Below are positions 14,593-20,598 of a stretch of DNA of 20,598 nt, one piece after another. Source of the DNA: CAYRHN01 sp964424115 (GTDB taxonomy: Bacteria; Chloroflexota; Anaerolineae; Anaerolineales; Anaerolineaceae); the NCBI GenBank assembly GCA_964424115.1, contig CAYRHN010000033.1, forward strand, positions 1 to 20,598. Direction: 5' to 3'. Numbering within the stretch: the first letter of the stretch is position 1; each line of letters opens with the position of its first letter. The notes beneath the pieces were generated by a model that saw only the letters and a program-made list of their open reading frames with translations, did no database searches and was not told where the DNA came from. Position numbers and translations under genes: made by a program.

Positions 14593-16068
14593 ATGGAATT
14601 ACCGGTAGTGGATTATTCGAAAAAATGGTATGTGCTGGTCTCGGTCGGGACGGGCATCTTCATGTCTGCCCTGGATGGCAGTATCGTTAATGTAGCCTTG
14701 CCCACCATATCCGATGCGCTGCACACCACCTTTGCGGTGGTGGAGTGGGTGGTGCTGGCCTATCTACTGGTAGTGGCTTCCAGCATGCTGATGGTTGGCC
14801 GCCTGGGGGACATGTTTGGCAAGAAACGTTTTTATGTGGTCGGTTTTGTGATCTTTACCTTTGGCTCGCTGCTGTGCGGCCTTTCGCACACGGCGGAACT
14901 GCTGATCCTCTCGCGCGTGGTGCAGGCGGTCGGTTCGGTGATGCTGATGGCGCTTGGCCCGGCCATCCTGACCGAATCCTTTCCGCCCCATGAGCGCGGC
15001 AAGTCATTGGGATTCAGCGGGTTGATGGTCTCCCTGGGGGGGATTTCCGGCCCGACCATCGGCGGCCTGATCGTAGGCAGCCTGTCGTGGAACTGGATCT
15101 TCTTTATCAACCTGCCGGTGGGTATCCTGGGCGCCTGGTTGGCTTACCGCTATGTGCATGATCTGCGCCCCAGCGGCAAGTCGCGCTTTGATTTTGTCGG
15201 GGCGGGAGCCCTGTTCGTGGGCATGTTGTGCCTGCTGCTGGCGCTCACCTTTGGGCAGGACGGCCGCTTCGACGATCCGGCAGTGCTGGCCTTATTTGGC
15301 AGTGCGGTGCTCTTCATGGGATCTTTCGTATGGATTGAGGGGCGGGTACAGCAGCCCATGGTGGATCTGCGCATGTTCTCCAACCGCTTGTTCAGTATCA
15401 ATTTGATCACCGGTTTTATTGCTTTTGTCTGCAGCTCGGGCTTGATCCTGCTTACTCCATTCTACCTGCAGGATATCTTAAAATTTGGCGCGCAGCAAGC
15501 CGGCCTGATGCTGGCTTTCACTCCTCTGGCGTTGGGGATCGTGGCGCCAATTGCCGGATCGCTCTCCGACCGGTTTGGCAGCCGGCGCCTGACCGCAATT
15601 GGGCTGCTGGTATTGGTGGCTGCTTACCTGTGGATCAGCACCTTGAATGAATTGACCGCCCCGGCGGGTTACATTGCACGGGCGGTGCTGCTGGGGATAG
15701 GTGTGGGCCTGTTCCAATCGCCCAACAACAGCGCCATCATGGGATCGGTGGAGCGCAACCGCTTGGGGGTGGCCTCCGGTTTTATGGCGCTCACCCGCAC
15801 CACCGGACAGACGGTCGGCACAGCCCTGCTGGGCTCACTGTGGGCCAGCAGCACCCTGGCGCGCGCTGGTGGAGCGGCGCAAACCGCACTGGATGCCCCT
15901 GTGGCAGCCCAGATGGGAGGCTTTTATGATGCCGTGGGGGTGATCATTGTGTTGATCGCGATCGCTTTCCTGTTGAGCATCAACGCGCTGATCGAGGAAA
16001 GGAAGATGAAGCATGCAGTGGTTCTTCAAACTCCACCGGAATCTGCCGCGGGAGGGACCGGGGAATGA
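14593..16068 (+). CDS. MFS exporter, DHA2 (EmrB/QacA) family, 14 TM
   Basis: This 491-residue major facilitator protein exports drugs or toxic metabolites by proton antiport. Family motifs are present: LDGSIVNVALP (about 28-38, motif D1), GRLGDMFGKKR (motif A, about 74-84) and SLGGISGPTIGG (motif C, around 145-160). About 14 hydrophobic helices are discernible, matching the DHA2 subfamily. An open frame continues upstream, but the start at 14593 has GGAG (14583-14586) 6 nt before it and begins with the proper cytosolic MELPVVDYSKKWYVL leading into helix 1. The 3' end overlaps the methyltransferase gene by 56 nt. The preceding 229 nt may contain a structured leader or operator. Confidence 0.95.
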   Translation: MELPVVDYSKKWYVLVSVGTGIFMSALDGSIVNVALPTISDALHTTFAVVEWVVLAYLLVVASSMLMVGRLGDMFGKKRFYVVGFVIFTFGSLLCGLSHTAELLILSRVVQAVGSVMLMALGPAILTESFPPHERGKSLGFSGLMVSLGGISGPTIGGLIVGSLSWNWIFFINLPVGILGAWLAYRYVHDLRPSGKSRFDFVGAGALFVGMLCLLLALTFGQDGRFDDPAVLALFGSAVLFMGSFVWIEGRVQQPMVDLRMFSNRLFSINLITGFIAFVCSSGLILLTPFYLQDILKFGAQQAGLMLAFTPLALGIVAPIAGSLSDRFGSRRLTAIGLLVLVAAYLWISTLNELTAPAGYIARAVLLGIGVGLFQSPNNSAIMGSVERNRLGVASGFMALTRTTGQTVGTALLGSLWASSTLARAGGAAQTALDAPVAAQMGGFYDAVGVIIVLIAIAFLLSINALIEERKMKHAVVLQTPPESAAGGTGE

Positions 16069-16756
16069 TGCCTCGACCGCCCGCGCCTTTGACCTGATCC
16101 AGGAGCTGCCGCCCCAACCGCGCATCCTGGATATCGGCTGCGGGCCGGGAAAGCAAACCCTGATCCTGGCGCAGCGCAGCGGCGGCCAGGTGACCGCCGT
16201 GGATATGTACGCGCCGTTCCTGGCGCAGCTGGCGCGGCGCAGCCGCGAGGCCGGGCTTGAGGGGCTCATCCATCCGCAGCGAGGGGATATGTTCACCCTG
16301 GATTTTGCGGACGGTTCCTTCGACCTGTTGTGGTCGGAAGGAGCGATTTACATTCTCGGGTTTGAACGCGGGCTGCGCGAATGGAAGCGCCTGCTCAAGC
16401 CGGGTGGGAGCCTGGCAGTTACCGAGCTTTCCTGGCTGGTGGAAGATCCCCCGGCGGAAGCGTACGCCTTCTGGCAGCGGGACTACCCGGCGATGAAAAG
16501 TGTGCCGGAAAATTTGGCCATTATTGCGCAATGCGGCTATACTTTAACCGGTCATTTCACGCTGCCGCAGTCGGCCTGGTGGGATGAATATTACGCTCCG
16601 CTGGAGCGGCGGGCAAGGCGCATGCGCGCCCGCTATGAGAAGGATGCCGAGGCCCAGGCGGTGCTGGCCGTGCATGCGCAAGAGGTTGAGATGTACCGAA
16701 AATATGCCGATGCTTACGGATACGAGTTCTATGTGATGAGAAAGCCGGAAAATTAG
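16013..16756 (+). CDS. Class I SAM-dependent methyltransferase
   Basis: This 247-residue protein has the Rossmann-type methyltransferase fold. Motif I is ILDIGCGPG (38-46), the acidic residue binding the ribose is Asp64 (TAVDMYA), motif II lies around GDMFTLDFADGSFDLLWSEG (91-110) and a post-motif segment is LKPGGSLAVTE (128-138). The N-terminal FFKLHRNLPREGPGNDAST belongs to the family and lies inside the overlap with the MFS gene, so the 56-nt overlap is real. GGAAG at 16001-16005 precedes the ATG by 7 nt. The overlap implies translational coupling with the exporter. The C-terminal part is rich in Arg/Glu and aromatic residues, suggesting a small-molecule substrate, but the substrate is unknown. 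Confidence 0.93.
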   Translation: MQWFFKLHRNLPREGPGNDASTARAFDLIQELPPQPRILDIGCGPGKQTLILAQRSGGQVTAVDMYAPFLAQLARRSREAGLEGLIHPQRGDMFTLDFADGSFDLLWSEGAIYILGFERGLREWKRLLKPGGSLAVTELSWLVEDPPAEAYAFWQRDYPAMKSVPENLAIIAQCGYTLTGHFTLPQSAWWDEYYAPLERRARRMRARYEKDAEAQAVLAVHAQEVEMYRKYADAYGYEFYVMRKPEN

Positions 16757-16765
16757 CCAAAGGCC

Positions 16766-16813
16766 CTTGCGCCTGTCTGCAAGCCCGGATAAGATAGGAA
16801 TTGCAGGCGCAAG
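16766..16813. repeat. Perfect 10-bp inverted repeat downstream of the methyltransferase gene
   Basis: CTTGCGCCTG (16766-16775) and CAGGCGCAAG (16804-16813) flank 28 nt. A competing pairing, CTGCAA (16777-16782) with TTGCAG (16801-16806), partly shares bases, so two alternative folds exist. It begins 10 nt after the methyltransferase stop, compatible with a transcript-end hairpin, though no T tract follows. Confidence 0.6.
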
Positions 16814-16841
16814 TCGTCAATCGTAAATCGTAAATCGTAAA
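16814..16841. repeat. Tandem heptamer repeat TCGTAAA
   Basis: Four head-to-tail heptamers: TCGTCAA (16814-16820) followed by three exact TCGTAAA units (16821-16841). They abut the right arm of the inverted repeat and end 6 nt before the ribosome binding site of the polyphosphate kinase gene. Copy number could vary by slippage and alter the spacing of promoter elements. Confidence 0.85.
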
Positions 16842-16859
16842 TTTCTTGGGAGGTGCTGC

Positions 16860-17675
16860 ATGGAATTTGATCATTACCACATCAAGCCGGATCAAAAGGT
16901 CAAGCTGGAGGAGTGGGATCCCCAGGAAGTGGTCAAAGAATGGCAGGGACGCAAGGAGGACGGCCTGGCGCGCCTGGCGGAATTAATGGGGGAGTTGGGA
17001 TCGCTGCAGGAAAAGCTGTACGCCCAGCACAAGCACAAGCTGCTGATCGTCCTGCAGGCCATGGACACCGGCGGTAAGGACGGCATCATTCGGGCGGTGT
17101 TCAGCGGGGTCAATCCTCAGGGGGTGCGCGTGGCCAGCTTCAAGGTGCCCACCCCGGAAGAACTGGATCATGATTATTTATGGCGCATCCACAAAGAAGT
17201 GCCGGGCAAGGGCGAGATCGTGATCTTCAACCGCTCGCATTACGAGAGCCTGCTGGTGGAACGGGTGCATAACCTGGTGCCTGAGGAAGTGTGGAAAAAA
17301 CGCTACGACCACATCAACCAGTTTGAAAAGATGATGGCTGACGAGGGTCTGACCATCCTGAAGTTCTTCCTGCATATCAGCCTGGATGAACAGCGCGAGC
17401 GCCTGCTGGATCGCATCGACGATCCCAAGAAGCAGTGGAAATTCAATCCCGGCGACCTGGACGAACGCAAGCTGTGGCCAAAATACATGGACGCGTTCGA
17501 GGATGTGTTGAACCGCACCAGCGCCAGCTATGCGCCGTGGTATTTGATCCCCGCCAACCGCAACTGGTACCGCGACCTGGTCTTCGCCGACGTGATCGTG
17601 GATACGCTGAAGGGGCTTAAGCTGGAATATCCCCCCTCGGTGGAGAATATTACGCAATACAAGGGTCAGTTTTAA
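16860..17675 (+). CDS. ppk2: PPK2-family polyphosphate:nucleotide phosphotransferase
   Basis: This 271-residue kinase transfers phosphate between polyphosphate and nucleotides (AMP, ADP or other NDPs). It has the P-loop QAMDTGGKDG (66-75), the Walker B-like FNRSHYE (123-129) with the following LLVERVH, and the lid region with DRIDDPKKQWKFNPGDLDER (184-203). The FNRSHYE form, rather than FDRSWY, is usual for the short single-domain group annotated as polyphosphate:nucleotide phosphotransferases (PPK2 class III or related). Length fits a single-domain enzyme. GGGAGG (16848-16853) lies 6 nt before the ATG. It is flanked by the heptamer array upstream and a 13-bp hairpin downstream, so it is probably monocistronic. 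Direction and nucleotide preference need assay. Confidence 0.95.
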   Translation: MEFDHYHIKPDQKVKLEEWDPQEVVKEWQGRKEDGLARLAELMGELGSLQEKLYAQHKHKLLIVLQAMDTGGKDGIIRAVFSGVNPQGVRVASFKVPTPEELDHDYLWRIHKEVPGKGEIVIFNRSHYESLLVERVHNLVPEEVWKKRYDHINQFEKMMADEGLTILKFFLHISLDEQRERLLDRIDDPKKQWKFNPGDLDERKLWPKYMDAFEDVLNRTSASYAPWYLIPANRNWYRDLVFADVIVDTLKGLKLEYPPSVENITQYKGQF

Positions 17676-17683
17676 ACAGGTGG

Positions 17684-17716
17684 GGGTTTTCTCCAATCCT
17701 CGGTTGGAGAAAACCC
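17684..17716 (+). terminator. Hairpin downstream of the polyphosphate kinase gene
   Basis: A perfect 13-bp stem, GGGTTTTCTCCAA (17684-17696) with TTGGAGAAAACCC (17704-17716), and a 7-nt loop, starts 9 nt after the stop codon. The T residues are inside the stem rather than after it (next bases TCTACCG), so it may depend on a termination factor or act as an mRNA 3' stabiliser. Confidence 0.65.
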
Positions 17717-17781
17717 TCTACCGATTGATTTTCCATTTTCCCCAAACTTACATTCGTTTCATACAAAGCTAGGAGGAATAT

Positions 17782-19569
17782 ATGCGCGGCAGATTGATAG
17801 CGGTCTTCTGCATGGCAGTGTTTTTTCTACTCCTGTTGACCTTTGGTTTTCTTGACGTGGCGACCGGACAGGCTGACCGACTTTCGCCGTATTGGGCGGA
17901 GCAAACTCTGTACGCTAATGATTTTGTTGAGGGTCTTCCGGAAAAAGCTGCGCCATCTGCGGAGCAACAAAACAACCCGCAGGCGGTTGGAGATAGCGAT
18001 AGCGATGGTTTGACGGATGTACAGGAAGCAGCCCTTGGCACCGATCCGCTGAATGTGGACAGCGACTGTGATTACGTGGATGATCTGACCGAGATAGGAT
18101 CGGTTGCCACCCCAACCGACGCCGATTCCGACGGGATCATTGATGCTCTGGAAAGCGACAAATCTGATTCTGACCTGGACGGTATCAAGGATGAAAGTGA
18201 TGTTTCCAGTGGAGCGCAGCTCAGTTGCTGGCGCTTCAATCCCTTTGTGATCAGGAACAATGGAACAGAAGCCACTCGTTTTGAGGTCACGGTGCAGGGG
18301 GGAAGTGTGAGTTCGGTGGAATTGAAGAGCTGGAGCTACACCTCCACCGTGCCGATCTGGTTGGATGGCGTACAATTGACGCCCAACAGCTATATCCAAC
18401 TGTATAACGACGGCACACACGGCGACCGCGTGACCGGGGATAAGATTTGGACACGCAACAACTTCACTACCAGCGCGGCGGTGACCGCCGGGATCAATAA
18501 AAGCTGGTGGTTCCTCTATCTTCGCATTAATGGCGGGGCGGATATTTCGTTAGAGACCCTCACCAACAGCGGTTTTGGGGATGTATATTTCTTTTATATT
18601 AACGCCGCAGATGTGCTGGTTCCCACTGCTATGGGACCCTCCGTGCAATATACACCGCGTGTGGCCAATATCGTCAATCCAAAAGCATCTCTTTATGCCA
18701 AGACCGACAAAATGCTCGATACCGCGAAATTGTTCTACAATTATTTCACCGATGATTATGATTTCTTGATGGCTTTCACTGAGGGGGTGTCTGTACTGGG
18801 GTATTATGGCAAATCCTGGGGGGTGAAAAACGATGTCCAGTTTATTGGATCCAGTATTTATAATAATGCAGCGAGTTACGGCAGCGCCGGGAAATTGTCG
18901 CGAGCTATCATTATGAACACCTCCGGTATGGGTGGGCCGATGATCCATGAGATCATGCATCGTTGGGCAGCGTACGGCCTGAGTAGCCTAGGCTTCCACA
19001 AATGTTCCGGATCGGGGCACTGGGGCGTTGCAGGGGTGGGAAAAGGCCAGTTGGGTGGTTTTGACAGCGCTACCCTTGTGGATAATGGCAACGGCACCTA
19101 TACAGTGGATTCTTTTGGCCAGGTGGCCAATGGCGGCGATGGGGCCTATATGGCGCCAATTGAGAAATATTTGGCGGGTTTTGTGGATGCCTCGTCCGTA
19201 GGGACCATGAAGATTCCCCAGTCAGTGACTTGCGGGACCCTGGATAATTCTGTGCCCGGAAAGATCACCTTCACCGCCAGCGGGATGAGCGATGTGACGA
19301 TCGGGCAGGTGCAAACAGCGCTGGGTGGTTCGCGTGTGCCGGCTTATCCTGCCGCGCAGAAGAGTTTCCGGCTGGCTACGGTGATTGTTTCCCAGTTTCC
19401 TTTGACTGCTTCAGAGATGACCTTCTATGAGGTGCAGGCCAGAAACCTGGGAGCTGAGAGCGGCATCAGCGGCGTCCTTTCCTTCCGCCAGGCCAGCGGT
19501 AACACTGCCACGATGGATACAACCTTGCTGATCCCCCAACATTCCTTCCTGCCAATGATCCTCCGCTAG
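17782..19569 (+). CDS. Secreted calcium-binding protein with putative HExxH zinc protease domain
   Basis: This 595-residue protein has a signal peptide (about 1-30). Next come three to four thrombospondin type 3/dockerin-like calcium loops: DSDSDGLTDVQE (71-82), DSDCDYVDDLTE (93-104), DADSDGIIDALE (113-124) and a last partial loop (129-138). A beta-rich domain with YNDGTHGDRVTGDKIWTRNN (208-227) resembles the anchor-type domain often seen beside such loops. The catalytic-looking part has HEIMHRW (389-395, HExxH with Glu390), then His406 and His413 (GSGHWG) as possible third zinc ligands, and APIEKYLAGF (458-467), which recalls a downstream motif of uncharacterised secreted HExxH proteins. The tail is FLPMILR. 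AGGAGG (17771-17776) lies 5 nt before the ATG. Codons are more AT-rich than in neighbouring genes. Protease activity is inferred, not shown. Confidence 0.85.
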   Translation: MRGRLIAVFCMAVFFLLLLTFGFLDVATGQADRLSPYWAEQTLYANDFVEGLPEKAAPSAEQQNNPQAVGDSDSDGLTDVQEAALGTDPLNVDSDCDYVDDLTEIGSVATPTDADSDGIIDALESDKSDSDLDGIKDESDVSSGAQLSCWRFNPFVIRNNGTEATRFEVTVQGGSVSSVELKSWSYTSTVPIWLDGVQLTPNSYIQLYNDGTHGDRVTGDKIWTRNNFTTSAAVTAGINKSWWFLYLRINGGADISLETLTNSGFGDVYFFYINAADVLVPTAMGPSVQYTPRVANIVNPKASLYAKTDKMLDTAKLFYNYFTDDYDFLMAFTEGVSVLGYYGKSWGVKNDVQFIGSSIYNNAASYGSAGKLSRAIIMNTSGMGGPMIHEIMHRWAAYGLSSLGFHKCSGSGHWGVAGVGKGQLGGFDSATLVDNGNGTYTVDSFGQVANGGDGAYMAPIEKYLAGFVDASSVGTMKIPQSVTCGTLDNSVPGKITFTASGMSDVTIGQVQTALGGSRVPAYPAAQKSFRLATVIVSQFPLTASEMTFYEVQARNLGAESGISGVLSFRQASGNTATMDTTLLIPQHSFLPMILR

Positions 19570-19592
19570 ATCTTCTGCTGAGGGAATTCATT

Positions 19593-19627
19593 GGGTATTT
19601 TGGGCGGCGCAGCCGCCCAAAATACCC
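19593..19627. terminator. Shared 16-bp hairpin between convergent genes
   Basis: GGGTATTTTGGGCGGC (19593-19608) and GCCGCCCAAAATACCC (19612-19627) pair perfectly around a GCA loop, 23 nt after the stop of the secreted protein gene and 24 nt from the stop of the convergent lipoprotein gene. Its symmetry and position point to a bidirectional terminator. T-rich tails are absent on both strands. Confidence 0.8.
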
Positions 19628-19651
19628 GGAAACCTTCCTGTCGACCTGAGG

Positions 19652-20353
19652 TTAATTCGGCGATGGGAAAGTGACCGGCTGGTTGAAGTCGGACATTTCC
19701 AGGGTGAGGGTCACATCCACCTTCTGTTTTTGCGCTTCCAGGGCAAGCTTCAGCACCAGTTTGTGCATGTAGAAATCCTGCGCGCCCACCCACATTTCCC
19801 CGCTGGCGGTGCCGGTCAGCTGGCCCAGCTGGTTGGTCAGGTCGGACGACATGGCCAGTTCGAGGGCCTTTTGCAGGTCGAGGTCAAAAGTGAGGTGGTA
19901 GCAGTCCACCCCGCCCACCTGTTCCGTGTTCTTGTAGGCCAGGTTCTTAAGGTATTTAATGACCTCGGTCTGCGAGGCGGCCAAATCGATATTCAGGCCG
20001 TTGGTATTCACCTCGGCCGTCGATATTTTTTGCCAGCCGCTGCCGGTGTTCATGTAGGCCTCGGTGGGGCCGAGCATGAGCGTCTCGATGGTCTGGTTCA
20101 TAATATTCATTTTCATGTAGGCCTTGTCGGGCGGCTGGACAGCGCCTTCGGCGGTGATGGTGAGCTGCACGCCGCCAGAGGCCATGTCGGCGGTCAGTTT
20201 GACCCGGGCGCTGGTGATGGCGGCGGTTTGGGCCTGTACCTTTTCCAGGATCTCCTGAGCGGAAAGGGTGGGCGCTTGGGGTACATTGCATGCGCTCAGC
20301 AGCAGGCTCAAGAGGGTGAGGAGCGCAATCAGGCTCCAAAAGGTCTTTTTCAT
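19652..20353 (-). CDS. Lipoprotein, LolA/LppX-LprG-like fold
   Basis: This 233-residue lipoprotein has a signal sequence with lipobox LLSAC (lipid-modified Cys22). The mature part shows alternating strands typical of the open beta-barrel shared by LolA and the LppX/LprAFG lipoproteins: a helix with LSAQEILEKVQAQTAAITSA, then repeated strand patterns (VKLTADMASGGVQLTITAEG; DKAYMKMNIM; MWVGAQDFYMHKLVLKL). Such proteins bind acyl chains or carry lipids across the cell envelope. An open frame extends 9 codons further upstream, but GGAGG lies 5 nt before the ATG at 20353, so that start was used. It is transcribed alone and convergent with the secreted protein gene. The ligand is unknown, and similarity is judged by pattern, not by alignment. 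Confidence 0.88.
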   Translation of the reverse strand: MKKTFWSLIALLTLLSLLLSACNVPQAPTLSAQEILEKVQAQTAAITSARVKLTADMASGGVQLTITAEGAVQPPDKAYMKMNIMNQTIETLMLGPTEAYMNTGSGWQKISTAEVNTNGLNIDLAASQTEVIKYLKNLAYKNTEQVGGVDCYHLTFDLDLQKALELAMSSDLTNQLGQLTGTASGEMWVGAQDFYMHKLVLKLALEAQKQKVDVTLTLEMSDFNQPVTFPSPN

Positions 20354-20399
20354 AGGGTCCTCCAATCGTGTGCGCAGCATAGAATGTCGCGCCAGCCCT

Positions 20400-20405
20400 A
20401 TTATA
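20400..20405 (-). promoter_or_regulatory. Candidate -10 box of the lipoprotein gene
   Basis: On the minus strand this is TATAAT, lying within an inverted repeat (CCTAT...ATAGG, 20397-20411). Transcription starting about 7 nt downstream would give a leader of about 40 nt containing the GGAGG site. No -35 is recognisable. Confidence 0.5.
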
Positions 20406-20420
20406 CATAGGAATTGACGG

Positions 20421-20457
20421 GGCGGAGGGGGCGTATTTGTGGCGAAAAATCTCCGCC
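20421..20457. repeat. Inverted repeat in the divergent intergenic region
   Basis: GGCGGAG (20421-20427) and CTCCGCC (20451-20457) are perfect 7-bp arms around 23 nt. They lie upstream of both the lipoprotein gene and the gene entering at the right edge, so they may be an operator, but they could also be chance in GC-rich DNA. Confidence 0.35.
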
Positions 20458-20532
20458 TGGGCAGTTTGAATCGCTGTTGAGAAAAAATGGAGAATTGGTC
20501 ATTAAAAGAACCTTGTCTTTTATAAATCTGAT

Positions 20533-20538
20533 TATAAT
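20533..20538 (+). promoter_or_regulatory. AT-rich promoter region for the gene at the right edge
   Basis: TATAAT lies in a markedly AT-rich stretch (about 20480-20550) that also has TTGTCT at 20513-20518, at a spacing (14 nt) too short for a standard promoter. The nearby TTAATCTAATTAA (13 nt) is an inverted repeat. It would serve the start codon at 20588. Confidence 0.45.
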
Positions 20539-20587
20539 TAATCTAATTAACTCAAGTTGCTACCAAATGAAGTTGATGGAGACAGCA

Positions 20588-20598
20588 ATGACAAACAG
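20588..20598 (+). CDS. Start of a gene running off the right edge (partial)
   Basis: ATG at 20588 follows GGAG (20578-20581) by 6 nt and an AT-rich promoter-like region. Only Met-Thr-Asn and two further bases are inside the window, so no product can be named. Confidence 0.45.

Noticed and set aside
20354..20380. Nine-codon N-terminal extension of the lipoprotein
   Set aside because: It would place charged residues ahead of the signal sequence, and covers the ribosome binding site that serves the ATG at 20353.
1..20598. Search for LPxTG-like sorting signals, transposases, integrases, toxin-antitoxin pairs, tRNA and rRNA genes
   Set aside because: None was found in any frame or strand by reading; the window appears to have no intact mobile element or stable RNA gene.

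Overview
The window reads like a GC-rich chromosome segment from an uncultured Chloroflexota bacterium, most likely Anaerolineae. This assignment is an inference from gene content and style, not from a marker gene. Pointers are a very long class III cyclase/ATPase/TPR regulator, a membrane-anchored extracellular protein with a cytosolic zinc ribbon, a sortase without obvious LPxTG substrates, a LolA/LppX-like lipoprotein, and a secreted protein ending in a short 'FLPxxxR' tail. Several genes carry perfect TATAAT boxes very close to their start codons.

Layout. 1-447: the leader-distal end of a CRISPR array with type I-C-like repeats, followed by a strong intrinsic terminator (489-529). No cas genes are in the window; they and the leader should lie to the left. 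566-2543 (minus strand): a membrane protein with a zinc ribbon and a CDF-family metal efflux transporter. 2750-6282 (plus): a compact three-gene ABC-2 exporter operon (ATPase and two permeases), followed closely by a PhzF-family isomerase (6347-7141). 7142-7350: an intergenic segment of degenerate direct and inverted repeats. 7369-10498: an all-helical protein of unknown function, a class D/E-like sortase with a long cytosolic N-terminus, a 72-residue single-pass membrane protein and a class V aminotransferase. 10542-14363: a 1273-residue adenylate cyclase/AAA ATPase/TPR protein that is probably translated from a leaderless mRNA. 14364-14592: a GC-rich, potentially structured leader ahead of a 14-TM DHA2-type MFS exporter, whose 3' end overlaps a SAM-dependent methyltransferase by 56 bp. 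16757-16859: an inverted repeat and a tandem heptamer array. 16860-17675: a PPK2-type polyphosphate kinase. 17782-19569: a secreted calcium-binding protein with an HExxH zinc-protease motif, visibly more AT-rich than its neighbours. 19652-20353 (minus): a lipoprotein. The right edge holds an AT-rich promoter region and the first codons of another gene.

Functionally the segment is a mixture: phage defence memory (CRISPR), envelope export (ABC-2, MFS, CDF), cell-surface biology (sortase, secreted zincin, lipoprotein), and nucleotide/phosphate signalling (cyclase, PPK2). The ABC operon and the MFS/methyltransferase pair are clear co-transcribed units; the rest look like independently transcribed neighbours. 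I did not find a complete undescribed system. The best leads are the internally duplicated CRISPR unit with loop-variant repeats, the HExxH secreted protein, the recurrent TATAAT/leaderless promoter architecture, and the structured leader before the MFS exporter.
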